From Phycisphaerales bacterium AB-hyl4 (GTDB taxonomy: Bacteria > Planctomycetota > Phycisphaerae > Phycisphaerales > Phycisphaeraceae): 64,000 nucleotides of DNA. The notes beneath the pieces were generated by a model, which did not search any database, was not told the origin of the DNA, and saw only the letters and a program-made list of their open reading frames with translations. Numbering within the stretch: position 1 is the first letter of the stretch; the number at the start of each line of letters is the position of its first letter. The stretch lies in contig JBGUBD010000015.1 of assembly GCA_041821185.1 (NCBI GenBank), positions 1 to 64,000 of the forward strand. The letters are read 5' to 3'. The translations under genes were made by a program, and so were the position numbers. Positions 43,223-51,965 of this stretch are shown one piece after another.

Positions 43223-44155
43223 TTACCCTTCCGCCTTGCTCGCGAGAGGGGGACGGCGAACGCCAATACGGTAGACCAGCACTACACCCCCGCCAGCCAC
43301 GATCAACCCCAACACGTCGGTAAGAATCAGCGTATCGCCAAATGCGATCCATGCCATCAGCATCGTCACCGGCGGGCTCAGATAGAACAAACTGGCGACA
43401 CGCGTCGCTTCTTCGCGTGCAAGCAGACGCCACATACTCCAGTATGCCCCGAGTGACACAGCCACCACCAGCCAGACCATCGTGCCGACAAACGGTGCCA
43501 CCCACTGTGTGGCGAAGCCTTCAATCCACCAGGCAGGAAGCAGCAAAGCGAGTGTGGTGGCAAGGCTCTGGTAAAAAAGTGTCAAATCGAGCGGTTGACT
43601 GTCGGGGCTTCCTTCGCGCGTCCAGCGCCGCTGTAACAGGCTCGCGATCGTGATGCCCACCACCGAACCGAATGGGATTAAATATCCGAGTGGCGGTGTC
43701 GTTCCATCCAGAGTAAGTCGCGCCCCGACCGCGATGACCACACCACCAAAGCCAAGTATCAGCCCGAGCCACTGGCGTGCGTCGGTTCGTTCACCGAGGA
43801 CATACCCCGAAAGCGTGCCAGTGAGTAAGGGTTGAAGCGCCGTCACCAGCGCCACGATGCCCGCCGGCACACCCATATCCAACGCCAACAGCGCGCACGT
43901 CAGCCAGACGCCGTGCGCGAGAATACCCACCATGCCCATTCGGCCGGCCAGCCGATGCCCCGGCCAACTGAAACGGCCGCTCAACACAAGCCACACGCCC
44001 AGCAGGCCTGTCAGCGCGAGATAACGCCAGAACAGCAAGGTAAAGGGGCCGGCAAATGGCAGGCCGTATTCGGCCCCGATAAACCCGGAGTTCCAAAGGA
44101 ACACGAACAGAAGTTCGAGTATGAAAAACTTTCCCAACCACGTCTTTGTCGGCAT
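43223..44155 (-). CDS. EamA/DMT-family transporter
   Basis: 310 residues with about ten hydrophobic helices in two five-helix EamA repeats. The first starts FLWNSGFIGAEYGLPFAGPFTLLFWRYLAL; the second contains FYLSPPVTMLMAWIAFGDTLILTDVLGLIVAGGGVVLVYR, the conserved end of EamA domains. Members export metabolites or amino acids across the inner membrane by an ion-coupled mechanism. The substrate cannot be deduced. Divergent from the DUF389 gene and alone on its strand. Confidence 0.9.
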   Translation of the reverse strand: MPTKTWLGKFFILELLFVFLWNSGFIGAEYGLPFAGPFTLLFWRYLALTGLLGVWLVLSGRFSWPGHRLAGRMGMVGILAHGVWLTCALLALDMGVPAGIVALVTALQPLLTGTLSGYVLGERTDARQWLGLILGFGGVVIAVGARLTLDGTTPPLGYLIPFGSVVGITIASLLQRRWTREGSPDSQPLDLTLFYQSLATTLALLLPAWWIEGFATQWVAPFVGTMVWLVVAVSLGAYWSMWRLLAREEATRVASLFYLSPPVTMLMAWIAFGDTLILTDVLGLIVAGGGVVLVYRIGVRRPPLASKAEG

Positions 44156-44449
44156 GAACTCTTTCGCGAATGCGGCACTAGAGGCCGAGTGAAACGTGGC
44201 ATTGGGTCAGCGGGCTGAGTGCTGAGTGCTGCGAATCCCTGAATCTCCCATCATCGCGGTGGTCAGAATTCGAGCAACAGAATCGGTGGTCCCATTCATT
44301 ATATTGCCACCGTGAGCCGGTCGTGGTACGCATCGGGCTGCTCGCGGAGTGGACCGACTCATCTTACCCCCCCCCCATCGCGACTCCCCGCAGACAGCCT
44401 CGCCCCGGCAATCTAAACTGAAAACACCACTACGCCCAGGAACCGCCAC
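44156..44449. other. Divergent intergenic region with short repeat and C-run
   Basis: Contains GCTGAGT-type tandem units near 44215-44232 and a run of nine C at 44367-44375, 75 bases upstream of the DUF389 start. Promoters for both flanking genes must lie here; none is clear enough to call. Confidence 0.4.
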
Positions 44450-45475
44450 ATGTCCACCACCCTTCGTCTCGTCGAACTGAGCGCCAATACCGACGCGGTC
44501 GAACGCTTGCAACAAGCGGTCGGAGATATTTCCTGCATCGAGCAATGGCTCCTTCACGGCAATGACAATCGCTCAACCCTTCGCCTGCTGCTGCCTTCCG
44601 ACGCCGTCGAGGCGGTGTTTGACGCCATCGCCGAACACGAACTGCCCGACGATTCGTTTCGCGTCATGCTCTTCCCAATTGAGGCCACCCTGCCTGCCGT
44701 CGGCCAGCCGGAGGAAGAGCAAACCAGCAAAGAGGCCGCGAAACAATCCGGCGATCAACGCCAGCGCGGCCGCATCAGCCGTGACGAACTACTCAACGAT
44801 CTCACACCCGGCACGCAGATTTCCACCATCTATCTCATCATGGTGCTGCTCTCGGCCATTGTCGCAAGCGTCGGCCTGCTCCGGGACAACGTCGCCGTCA
44901 TCATCGGCGCAATGGTCATCGCTCCGCTGCTCATGCCGAACATGGCCCTCGCCCTGGCGACCGCGCTCGGCGACTTGAAGATGGCGGCCCGCGCCCTGGC
45001 CACCAATGCCGCCGGCGTGGCCGTGGCCTTTATCTTCTCCTGCATCGTCGGCCTCGTACACGGCGTCGATCCCTCCGCTGACGAACTGCAAACACGCACT
45101 CGTGTTTCACTCGGCGACATCGGCCTTGGCCTCGCCTCCGGCATCGCCGGCGCGATCTCCGTCACCACCGGCGTACCCGCCACGCTCATCGGCGTCATGG
45201 TCGCCGTCGCCCTGCTGCCGCCGCTCGTCGCCACCGGCCTGTTGCTCGGCGCGGGCGAATGGGTCATGGCTGGCGGCGCCGCGCTCCTGCTGGCCGTGAA
45301 TATCATCTGCATTAATCTGGCCGGTGTGGGTACCTTCGTGTTACAGGGCATTCGGCCCCGCACCTGGTACGAAGCCAGTGTCGCCCGCCGCGCCACCTTC
45401 ACGGCCCTCGCCCTTTGGCTCACCGCCCTGCTCAGCCTCGCCGTCCTGGTCTGGATCGCCGAGGGATCCGATTGA
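44450..45475 (+). CDS. DUF389 (TIGR00341) membrane protein
   Basis: 341 residues from ATG 44450 (AGGAA eight bases upstream). A cytoplasmic N-terminal about 120 residues, with an alternating strand/helix pattern, ends in a Gln/Glu-rich linker. The membrane part then shows the family signature: YLIMVLLSAIVASVGLLRDNVAVIIGAMVIAPLLMPNMALALATALGD, VTTGVPATLIGVMVAVALLPPLVATGLLLG, and NIICINLAGVGTFVLQGIRPRTWYE. Function of DUF389 proteins is unknown; they are conserved inner-membrane proteins. Confidence 0.9.
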   Translation: MSTTLRLVELSANTDAVERLQQAVGDISCIEQWLLHGNDNRSTLRLLLPSDAVEAVFDAIAEHELPDDSFRVMLFPIEATLPAVGQPEEEQTSKEAAKQSGDQRQRGRISRDELLNDLTPGTQISTIYLIMVLLSAIVASVGLLRDNVAVIIGAMVIAPLLMPNMALALATALGDLKMAARALATNAAGVAVAFIFSCIVGLVHGVDPSADELQTRTRVSLGDIGLGLASGIAGAISVTTGVPATLIGVMVAVALLPPLVATGLLLGAGEWVMAGGAALLLAVNIICINLAGVGTFVLQGIRPRTWYEASVARRATFTALALWLTALLSLAVLVWIAEGSD

Positions 45476-45611
45476 CCCAGAGCCGCCCCCGCCGGAGTTG
45501 GCGGACGTAACGTTTGCCTTGAGCGCTTGCGATCAGGGTTGGAGTCGTACGACCAACTTTTACATGTCCGTCAGTTAGCCCGATGCCACCGGCTGGCCGT
45601 GGCGGCCGGCC

Positions 45612-46184
45612 TCATTGCTTTATCATTGCCAAGCCGTAGTGGTATGGCGGTAGCCCAAGCACTGTGCGTTCGTTGGCCTTGAAGCCGACTTGCTCAGCCC
45701 ACTGCTGGCATTGCTCCGGTCGCGGGCGAATGGCCATGCTCGGCCCGCGTGGCGTCGGGATGTCGCACCGCCAGTGCATGATCCCGAGCACGCCCCCGGC
45801 CCGCAACACTCGCCAGGCCTCCGCCAACAGCCGTTCCGGCTCTTCGCAGTGCAGGATGTTGAACAGCATTGCGAACCCGGCTTGCCCATCATCCAGCCCC
45901 GTACCTTCGGTTACAAAGTTGCGCCGGATCGCCAGAACGTTTGCCACACCTTCGGCGTCCGCCTTGGCTTGCGTAGCGGCGACCATGTCCGCTTCGATGT
46001 CGAGGGCGTATACGCTGCCTTTGATGATCCGTGCCGCGGGGATGGCAAACGTGCCGTAGCCGCATCCGAAATCCACCACGTCGCCAGTGTCGGCGTGCAA
46101 ACCCATCGCCCGCAAGGTCGCGTCAGGTGAAAAGTACGTCTGCCACGATGCGTCGTCCGGCATGCCGCTTTCTCGCGTTTTCAT
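45612..46184 (-). CDS. Class I SAM-dependent methyltransferase
   Basis: 190 residues. Motif I is clear (VVDFGCGYGTFAIPAA), followed by the acidic strand end (VYALDIEADMVAATQ), motif IV-like GFAMLFNILHCEEPERLLAEAWRVLRAGGVLGIMHWR. It is a small methyltransferase of the UbiE/type-11 group with unknown acceptor. It faces the substrate-binding lipoprotein gene. Start ATG 46184; ATG 46163 (MPDDASW) is an alternative. Confidence 0.88.
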   Translation of the reverse strand: MKTRESGMPDDASWQTYFSPDATLRAMGLHADTGDVVDFGCGYGTFAIPAARIIKGSVYALDIEADMVAATQAKADAEGVANVLAIRRNFVTEGTGLDDGQAGFAMLFNILHCEEPERLLAEAWRVLRAGGVLGIMHWRCDIPTPRGPSMAIRPRPEQCQQWAEQVGFKANERTVLGLPPYHYGLAMIKQ

Positions 46185-46357
46185 GCAGGCAGTTTATCGG
46201 AGATCTTGCAGGCGGCGCGACTTGGTGACTGACAATGTTCTCGCTTTCGCGCGGTCGTCGGCTTGCGTGGCAGGCGTCGTCCGGTGAAGATTGATCATAC
46301 GGCTCGGTTGCGTATGTTCACAGCTTGCCCAGCAATGACCCGCCTTAGGAACTGTGT

Positions 46358-47419
46358 ATGTCGATGCTCGTTCGCTTTCACATACCGATGGTGCTGTTTG
46401 CGGCCTGGTTGATATTGGCGGGTTGTGGCTCGGAGGGCGAAGGCGATCGCCGATTGAGCCGCGACGGCGACACACGGCCGACCGTTGGCGTGTCCCTGCC
46501 GGGCGACGGACAAAAGTGGCACGCCGGTGTCCACTGGTGGGCCGAGCAAGCCATGGCGGAGCATTCGGAGGTCGATTGGCTCGTCCAGCGTGCCGAGCAT
46601 GCAAGCGAGCAGGCAGCGCAGATCGACGACATGCTCAAGCAAGGCATCGACGCGCTGATCATCCTCGCGTTGGACGAGGACACATCGCTGGCATCAGTCC
46701 GCCATGCGACGGACGTCGATGTCTACGTGGTCAGCGTCGATCGCGCGCTTCACGAACCGATCGCCGACCTGTTTGTAACGGGCGACCATGCCGCGTTCGG
46801 CCGAGTCAGTGCGGAATTCATCGTGCAGCAACTCGATTTTCAGGGCAGGGTCGTGATCCTGCGCGGCGGACCGACAGCGGGGGATCGCATGCGATATGAA
46901 GCAGCGATGGAAGTGTTCGGCGCACATCCTGGTATTGAAGTACTCGACACGTTGCCGGGCGAGGGCGATCGCGAGCAGTCGGCCGAGGCGATGCGAACAG
47001 CCCTTGCCGAGCACGATACGATCGGTGCGGTGTGGGCGGGGGATGACGAGATGGCGCTCGGCGTGGAGGAGGCGGTGCTCGCCGCTGGCCGTGCGGATGA
47101 GATGTTGATCCTCGGCGGCGGCGGGATGAGCCAGATCGTCGGCCGGGTGAAGGAGCAGGACCCGCTGTTTCCCGCGACGGTCGCGTATTCGCCGGCGATG
47201 ATGGCGGTGGCTGTGCACCTGGCAGTGGCGGAGGTGTTGTATGATGGTGACGAGCAGGCTGTGGCCGCGATGATACCGGCCCACCTGAGGCTGGACGCCG
47301 GTGATCTGCTGGGGCTTGCCGAGCCGCGACCGACGGAACAACGGCGGCTGATCCTGCCGGTGCAATTGATCACGCAAGACAACGCAGCGGACTATCATTT
47401 CCCTGATTCGGTATATTGA
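46358..47419 (+). CDS. Sugar ABC transporter substrate-binding lipoprotein (periplasmic binding protein family 4 type)
   Basis: 353 residues from ATG 46358 with AGGAAC upstream. A lipoprotein signal ends in LILAGC (lipobox, Cys about 23). The mature protein has the two-lobed sugar-binding fold of RbsB/XylF relatives: TVGVSLPGDGQKWHAGVHWW, QAAQIDDMLKQGIDALIILALDEDTS, VVSVDRALHEPIADLFVTGDHAAFGRVSAEFIVQQL, GRVVILRGGPTAGDRMRYEAAM and IGAVWAGDDEMALGVEEAV. It should bind a monosaccharide, perhaps xylose. No permease or ATPase gene is adjacent. Confidence 0.88.
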   Translation: MSMLVRFHIPMVLFAAWLILAGCGSEGEGDRRLSRDGDTRPTVGVSLPGDGQKWHAGVHWWAEQAMAEHSEVDWLVQRAEHASEQAAQIDDMLKQGIDALIILALDEDTSLASVRHATDVDVYVVSVDRALHEPIADLFVTGDHAAFGRVSAEFIVQQLDFQGRVVILRGGPTAGDRMRYEAAMEVFGAHPGIEVLDTLPGEGDREQSAEAMRTALAEHDTIGAVWAGDDEMALGVEEAVLAAGRADEMLILGGGGMSQIVGRVKEQDPLFPATVAYSPAMMAVAVHLAVAEVLYDGDEQAVAAMIPAHLRLDAGDLLGLAEPRPTEQRRLILPVQLITQDNAADYHFPDSVY

Positions 47420-47423
47420 TTTG

Positions 47424-47441
47424 CCCCGGCAATAGCGGGGC
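47424..47441 (+). terminator. Possible hairpin after lipoprotein gene
   Basis: CCCCG and CGGGG can pair around a 7-base loop just after the lipoprotein stop and before tRNA-Leu. No U-tract follows, so termination is uncertain. Confidence 0.3.
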
Positions 47442-47452
47442 CGACGCAGCAC

Positions 47453-47536
47453 GCGGGCGTGGCGGAATTGGCAGACGCGCCAGGTTTAGGTCCTGGTGGG
47501 GTAAAACCCGTGGAGGTTCGAGTCCTCTCGCCCGCA
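47453..47536 (+). tRNA. tRNA-Leu (anticodon TAG)
   Basis: 84 bases. The acceptor stem GCGGGCG pairs with CGCCCGC, with discriminator A at 47536. The anticodon stem is CCAGG/CCTGG (47480-47484 and 47492-47496) and the loop TTTAGGT places TAG at 47487-47489. The long variable arm (GGGGTAAAACCC) and GGTTCGAGTCC T-arm are as in class II leucine tRNAs. CCA is not encoded. A frame reading MAELADAPGLG through it is a familiar artefact. Confidence 0.97.
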
Positions 47537-47569
47537 TTCAAAGACGATCTACGGAAGGGGGACGTTGCT

Positions 47570-48826
47570 ATGCTGGCATCTCGTCGTCTATCGCTTGTAC
47601 TGCTCGCAAGCTGGATCGCTCTGGTCAGTGGAACACCCGCCCCGGCACAGGTGCGCATGGCCGACCTGTGGAAGCACGAGAGCGTCTACTACGACATCCG
47701 TACCAATCTGCCGGCCGAGGAAGTCCAATGGTACGCCGACCGTATGGACCACGTATACGAGGAATTTCAGTGGCTGACCGCCGACTTCGGTGGTCGCGAA
47801 CGTCAGCACCGTCCCGAATCGCTGTTTCTCGTTGAGACCGCACCGGATTATCGCACGCTCATGCGCAGTTTCGGCATCCGGGCGGAACATGCCGGCGGCA
47901 TGTACTTCAGTACAGACTCGCACCGCAGATCGGGACTGATCACCTATGTCGGCGGCCGGGATCGCCACCATGTGCTGCGGGTGTTGCGCCACGAGGCGTT
48001 TCACCAGTTCGCTGCCCGTCATTTCGGCGGACGGCTTCCCCGCTGGCTGAACGAAGGATTTGCAGGATACTTTGAGCGATCGATCGTGGTGGACGACCGC
48101 ATCGCTGTCGGCTTCGCGGCAGGTTCGGACATCACGGCGTTGCGTCAGATCGTTGCCGAACGACGACACATACCATTGGACGAGTTGTTTGATATTTCAC
48201 CTTCCGCGTGGCGTCGGGCAATGCGGCACGACCGCGAACGATCACGGGTGCAGTATCTCCAGTCGTGGAGCATGGTGCATTTTTTCATGCACGCGGAGGA
48301 GGGGCGATACGCACCGGCATTTCAACAGTTCCTGAACGACCTGGCGGGGGGACGGGGCGGCCGGGTGGCGTTTCGTGAAGCGTTCGGTGCGGACATCGCC
48401 GTGGCCGAGCAACGATGGATTGCCTATGTACTGGAAGAGATGGCCCCTGACCGGCGGTACCTGGCCAAGCAACGGCTGCTGAGCGTCGGCTCCCAGTTGC
48501 GTTTCGCGGCGGAGCGCGGCGACCTCCCGACGACGTTAGACGAAATGAACGTCATGTTTGATCAAGCGGAGGCAACTCCACCCGAACCGGGACCGCATGG
48601 CATCACCATGCCAACCGTCCCGGGCGATGGTCGCTCGCTTATGAGCTACCTCGACGACGAAGACCAATGGGTATCCTTCGAGTTGCAGGAGGCGACGGAC
48701 GATGCACTTCCGCCAACGGTGGTTGGATCGGGACTCACACCTTCGCCGGTGCTTGTCTGGACACGGGGGTTCGATGGCCAGCTTCACTACGAAGTGACCT
48801 TCCGCACGGCGGTCGATGAAGACTGA
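47570..48826 (+). CDS. Secreted zinc metallopeptidase-like protein (DUF1570-like, HExxH)
   Basis: 418 residues from ATG 47570, after GGAAGGGG; an upstream in-frame extension runs through the tRNA and is rejected. A signal peptide (RLSLVLLASWIALVSGTPAPA) precedes an N-terminal YYDIRTNLPAEEVQWYADRMDHVYEEFQ region typical of DUF1570-like proteins. The zinc site is HEAFHQFAARHFGGRLPRWLNEGFAGYFE (about residues 141-169), where the second Glu (NEGFA) is the third ligand of gluzincins. A C-terminal beta-rich part follows. Likely a secreted or periplasmic peptidase; substrate unknown. Confidence 0.88.
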   Translation: MLASRRLSLVLLASWIALVSGTPAPAQVRMADLWKHESVYYDIRTNLPAEEVQWYADRMDHVYEEFQWLTADFGGRERQHRPESLFLVETAPDYRTLMRSFGIRAEHAGGMYFSTDSHRRSGLITYVGGRDRHHVLRVLRHEAFHQFAARHFGGRLPRWLNEGFAGYFERSIVVDDRIAVGFAAGSDITALRQIVAERRHIPLDELFDISPSAWRRAMRHDRERSRVQYLQSWSMVHFFMHAEEGRYAPAFQQFLNDLAGGRGGRVAFREAFGADIAVAEQRWIAYVLEEMAPDRRYLAKQRLLSVGSQLRFAAERGDLPTTLDEMNVMFDQAEATPPEPGPHGITMPTVPGDGRSLMSYLDDEDQWVSFELQEATDDALPPTVVGSGLTPSPVLVWTRGFDGQLHYEVTFRTAVDED

Positions 48827-48968
48827 TCGAGTCGTACTGCCAGCATCATCTCTTTGAACGGCGACGCGATGGAAGCCTGTTTGGGATGCGTCGACTCGGC
48901 AGTTGGTCATCGGCACAACTTGAAACCACGGATGGTCAGCAGTGAGCTGTTGCTGCTGTTGCAGCGCT

Positions 48969-49607
48969 TCACTCAAGCTTGCGCGGCATCGTCGACGCCA
49001 CATAACGCACCGGCTGCGTCTGGCTGCTCTCGATGGCAAGCGTTGAATCGCGATCCGGCTCAACGGTAATGTCCATCGACGCTCGTTCGAGTACCCACAC
49101 GCCTTCATTATCCTGCCGACGGTGCGCATAGAATTTGCACTGCGTCACCCCGCCCAGCAGCGGCTGCGTGTTCGCGTTGCTTCCGCCGTAATTCGTGGTC
49201 AACAACAGTTGCTTATCTTCCTCTTGGTATTCGATGCGAATCCGCCGACCTTGCGTGTCGAAAAGCTCAATGTAATTCGTTACCAGAATAGACGGATCAA
49301 CCTGTCCGTTGTCGCGCACGAAGTAAACCACCGGCGGCTCGCTGGACGTGTCCGGCAATGTCGGGCCGTGAGCCGTAGACGTCCGAACGAGCGTCAGCAG
49401 TCGATGCGTAACCAGCCGGGTGGCCGTCTGCGTGCCGGCACTTTCGGCAGCCGCGGCATACGCGCGGAAGCTCACGTCAATGGCAACCATCGTCGCCGTC
49501 AGCAGCATGGCCGTGATCGCCAGCGCGATGAGCATCTCGACCAGGGAGAAAGCCTTGACGCGATTTCGTATTTCGGATTTCGAATTTCGAAGTTGTACAT
49601 TATTCAT
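48969..49607 (-). CDS. Type IV pilin-like protein (PilW/GspJ-like)
   Basis: 212 residues from ATG 49607. The leader is RNRVKA|FSLVEMLIALAITAMLLTATM with Glu5, a prepilin peptidase site and a transmembrane N-helix; the residues just before it (RNSKSEIRNR) come from a dispersed AT-rich repeat. The globular part resembles minor pilins of the PilW/GspJ kind (YIELFDTQGRRIRIEYQEEDKQLLL). Last gene of the pilus operon that starts with pilT. The start at 49607 excludes an in-frame extension through a second repeat copy. Confidence 0.8.
   Translation of the reverse strand: MNNVQLRNSKSEIRNRVKAFSLVEMLIALAITAMLLTATMVAIDVSFRAYAAAAESAGTQTATRLVTHRLLTLVRTSTAHGPTLPDTSSEPPVVYFVRDNGQVDPSILVTNYIELFDTQGRRIRIEYQEEDKQLLLTTNYGGSNANTQPLLGGVTQCKFYAHRRQDNEGVWVLERASMDITVEPDRDSTLAIESSQTQPVRYVASTMPRKLE
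49559..49600. repeat. AT-rich dispersed repeat (ATTTCG type)
   Basis: Repeats of the pattern ATTTCGnATTTCG. On the minus strand it encodes residues before the prepilin cleavage site of the PilW-like protein. It is inverted relative to the copy at 49676-49712. Confidence 0.8.
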
Positions 49608-49675
49608 ATCGTTATGCTGCGGAGGGCAGTCAACATGTACGACCATCCTGCTCACGGCCGTCGGCGTGGCGTGTT

Positions 49676-49712
49676 TCAAATCCGAAATTCGACACTCGAA
49701 ATCCCAAATCAT
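49676..49712. repeat. AT-rich dispersed repeat, inverted copy
   Basis: Complementary-type copy (CAAATCCGAAATTCG, CGAAATCCCAAATC) lying in the gap between the 730-residue protein and the PilW-like gene. With 49559-49600 it can form a large stem-loop across the gene boundary. Confidence 0.75.
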
Positions 49713-51904
49713 CATTTCCCACCTTCGGTGTAAGTCGCCACAACAGGCGTGATCTGGATCGGGCTGTAAATGCCGTCAGGCAGCGCGATGCTCGGATCGT
49801 AGCGGACCTGGATACGGCCCATACCGGTGGTGGGGAAGCCGCCTTCGAGGTCGCCAGCATCCGGGCCGAAGTAGCCGAGCGTGGTGTTGAACTGCGGGCT
49901 TGTGTCGCCGATCACCGGGTGCTGACCACTTTGCGGATCGAAAGTAGTAATAATCATGCCGTTGATTCGAATATTGCCGCGCAGGTCGACAATGCCGCCG
50001 ACGATCGCACCGGACAGTTCCACGTACTGGTTTGGATCGTCTGGCGATGTAAAGGTGCCCATCTCCACGGAATAGTGCGGCGCGAGGATGGTGCTGCGTC
50101 GAAACAGCGCCCGCTCCGATTCGCTTAGATGGACCGAGTTGTCAATGTCGAAGCGTGTGTTACCAGTGAAGGAGATTTTGTTTCGCGTATGGGTGAACTG
50201 GTCAGGTGTTTCGGTGATGACCGCGCCTTCGAAGGTGGAGCTTTCGAAGCGGAGGTTATTGCCATGCTGTTTCGTGTCTTCGATGGATTGGCCGTCGACC
50301 GTGGCGGTCAGGCCGGGGTATCGCGGCGTGCCGTCAACTTCCTGCATGCCGGCGTAGTTGTAGTTGGGGTCGTCGTTGTCGGTGTTCGAGTCGACGAAGG
50401 TCACGCCGATGAACGTGCAGTTGATAAACAGCGCGTTCGTGCCGCGGGGGATTTTCACGTTCTCGAACGTCATGTTTTCATAGACGGGACGTTCGAAGAA
50501 GTCGTAAGGATGTTGCGAGCCGAACGCAACTTCCTCCGTGACATAGCGGATCGGCTGGGGCGAGTTCGGGTTGTCGGGATCGTGATTGCTGACCTGCGAG
50601 TAAGCCTGCGAAGCGACGTCGCTGCCGGCGTAGCTGACCTGATCGCGAAACCAGCTCACGTCGAAATTTGACGAGTCGAACTCGTAGATTTCGTTGGTGT
50701 TTTGGGCATCAAATGTCAACGCATCTTTGTTGTGGCCGGGGCGGATCGGGCCCTGGAGAAAATCACGATAGTCGCCATAGGCCGCACCGCTTTCCCACTG
50801 CTCGCGTGTGGCGTCGAGATAGACCTCGCCCTGGATTTTCGCATAGCGATCATCGGGGCCGAGGTAGCTCTGGCTGTCGAACGAGCGGTCCGGGTCGCGG
50901 AAGGTGTAGATCATGTCGAACAATTCGTTGGCGATCGCCTCGTTAACGCCGGCGTTGACAAGATCCTGTTTGCGGACGCGATATTCGCCATCGACTTCGT
51001 TGCCGAAGTGTTTGAGGAACAGGTCCCACTCGCTGATGTGGTGGTCGCCGGTGACGTCCCACTCGGTGGGGTCGCTAATGCTTTCCATCTCCAGTTCGCT
51101 GGCGAGGCTGAGGCGGTTGTCGCCGTCGTGGTCGTTGGAGGCCAGGTCGCCGTAGAACGCTTCGAGCAATTCGTCGAACTCGGGCGTCAGGCCGTGGAAG
51201 TCGCTGACAATGTGCACAGGGTGGCCGTGTTCGAGGTGCGTTTCGGTGAAGCGTGAACCGATGGGGCCTTCGATCATGACGTTTCGCCCGACCATGACGC
51301 GACTGCGGGAGAGCACGGCGTAAGGTATCCGCTTATCAATGCGGAAGTCCTGAGAGATCGAGCGGTGAATGCGCGCATGCTCCGGTCCATCACTGGCGAC
51401 CACGCGCACCCGCAGATAGCGGGCGTCGTCCGGCCGAGGGCGAACCGTTGCGGTGAAGGTCATGTGGTCATTGGGCGCAATGCCCAGAGGACCGATGTGC
51501 ACAACCGCAACGCCGTCTTCCGGGTCGGCTGCGATCGTCGCTGCCTCGGGGAACGCATCAACCAGGCGATCGGCAATGCGATCGGACTGCGACCAGAGTT
51601 GACTGGCAAGCTGCGGCGAGATCTCGCCTTCTGTGATGCGGATGCCCGGGTAGCGCTCGGCGTCGTTGGGATCGCCCAGCGCGAGCTTACCCAACTCATG
51701 ACCGATCACGCGCATGCCCGTCTCGGCCGCAGCAAGCGAACGGTTGACTTTCAGGTGACTGTCCGCCGTGGCGAGGTTGCCCTGCGAGACGATCGCCATC
51801 GCCGCCGCGAGCGAGCCGAAGATCACCAGGAACATCATTGCAAGCACCGCGGCGGCGCCGCGTTGCGATTTCGGATTTCGAATTTTAAATTTCGAAGATT
51901 TCAA
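49712..51904 (-). CDS. Large PilX-like pilus protein with EF-hand/dockerin-like calcium loops
   Basis: 730 residues from TTG 51904, with AAGGA nine bases upstream. The N-terminus is PilX-like: a basic leader encoded in an AT-rich repeat (KFKIRNPKSQR), then a membrane helix GAAAVLAMMFLVIFGSLAAAMAIVS and the LAAAETGMRV segment shared by PilX-type proteins. Two EF-hand-like loops occur at about 258-270 (DHDGDNRLSLASE) and 283-294 (DVTGDHHISEWD). A beta-helix-like C-terminal half is rich in short strands (FENVKIPRGTNALFINCTFIGVTF). It probably acts at the pilus tip or surface and may bind calcium. Confidence 0.8.
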   Translation of the reverse strand: MKSSKFKIRNPKSQRGAAAVLAMMFLVIFGSLAAAMAIVSQGNLATADSHLKVNRSLAAAETGMRVIGHELGKLALGDPNDAERYPGIRITEGEISPQLASQLWSQSDRIADRLVDAFPEAATIAADPEDGVAVVHIGPLGIAPNDHMTFTATVRPRPDDARYLRVRVVASDGPEHARIHRSISQDFRIDKRIPYAVLSRSRVMVGRNVMIEGPIGSRFTETHLEHGHPVHIVSDFHGLTPEFDELLEAFYGDLASNDHDGDNRLSLASELEMESISDPTEWDVTGDHHISEWDLFLKHFGNEVDGEYRVRKQDLVNAGVNEAIANELFDMIYTFRDPDRSFDSQSYLGPDDRYAKIQGEVYLDATREQWESGAAYGDYRDFLQGPIRPGHNKDALTFDAQNTNEIYEFDSSNFDVSWFRDQVSYAGSDVASQAYSQVSNHDPDNPNSPQPIRYVTEEVAFGSQHPYDFFERPVYENMTFENVKIPRGTNALFINCTFIGVTFVDSNTDNDDPNYNYAGMQEVDGTPRYPGLTATVDGQSIEDTKQHGNNLRFESSTFEGAVITETPDQFTHTRNKISFTGNTRFDIDNSVHLSESERALFRRSTILAPHYSVEMGTFTSPDDPNQYVELSGAIVGGIVDLRGNIRINGMIITTFDPQSGQHPVIGDTSPQFNTTLGYFGPDAGDLEGGFPTTGMGRIQVRYDPSIALPDGIYSPIQITPVVATYTEGGK
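51864..51904. repeat. AT-rich dispersed repeat (ATTTCG type)
   Basis: GATTTCGGATTTCGAATTTTAAATTTCG at the very start of the PilX-like gene; it encodes about residues 2-13. No inverted partner is seen in the adjoining gap. Confidence 0.75.
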
Positions 51905-51965
51905 TGCCGAGATCCTTCTGCCTCACGGTGCGGGCCCTGACAGCGTGCATAGCTCGTAAGCGGGC

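Noticed and set aside
47459..47569. In-frame N-terminal extension MAELADAPGLG of the HExxH peptidase
   Set aside because: It is the tRNA-Leu gene read as protein; the true start is ATG 47570 before a signal peptide.
47453..48826. tRNA-Leu as attachment site of an integrated element
   Set aside because: No integrase gene and no repeat of the tRNA 3' end were seen in the window.
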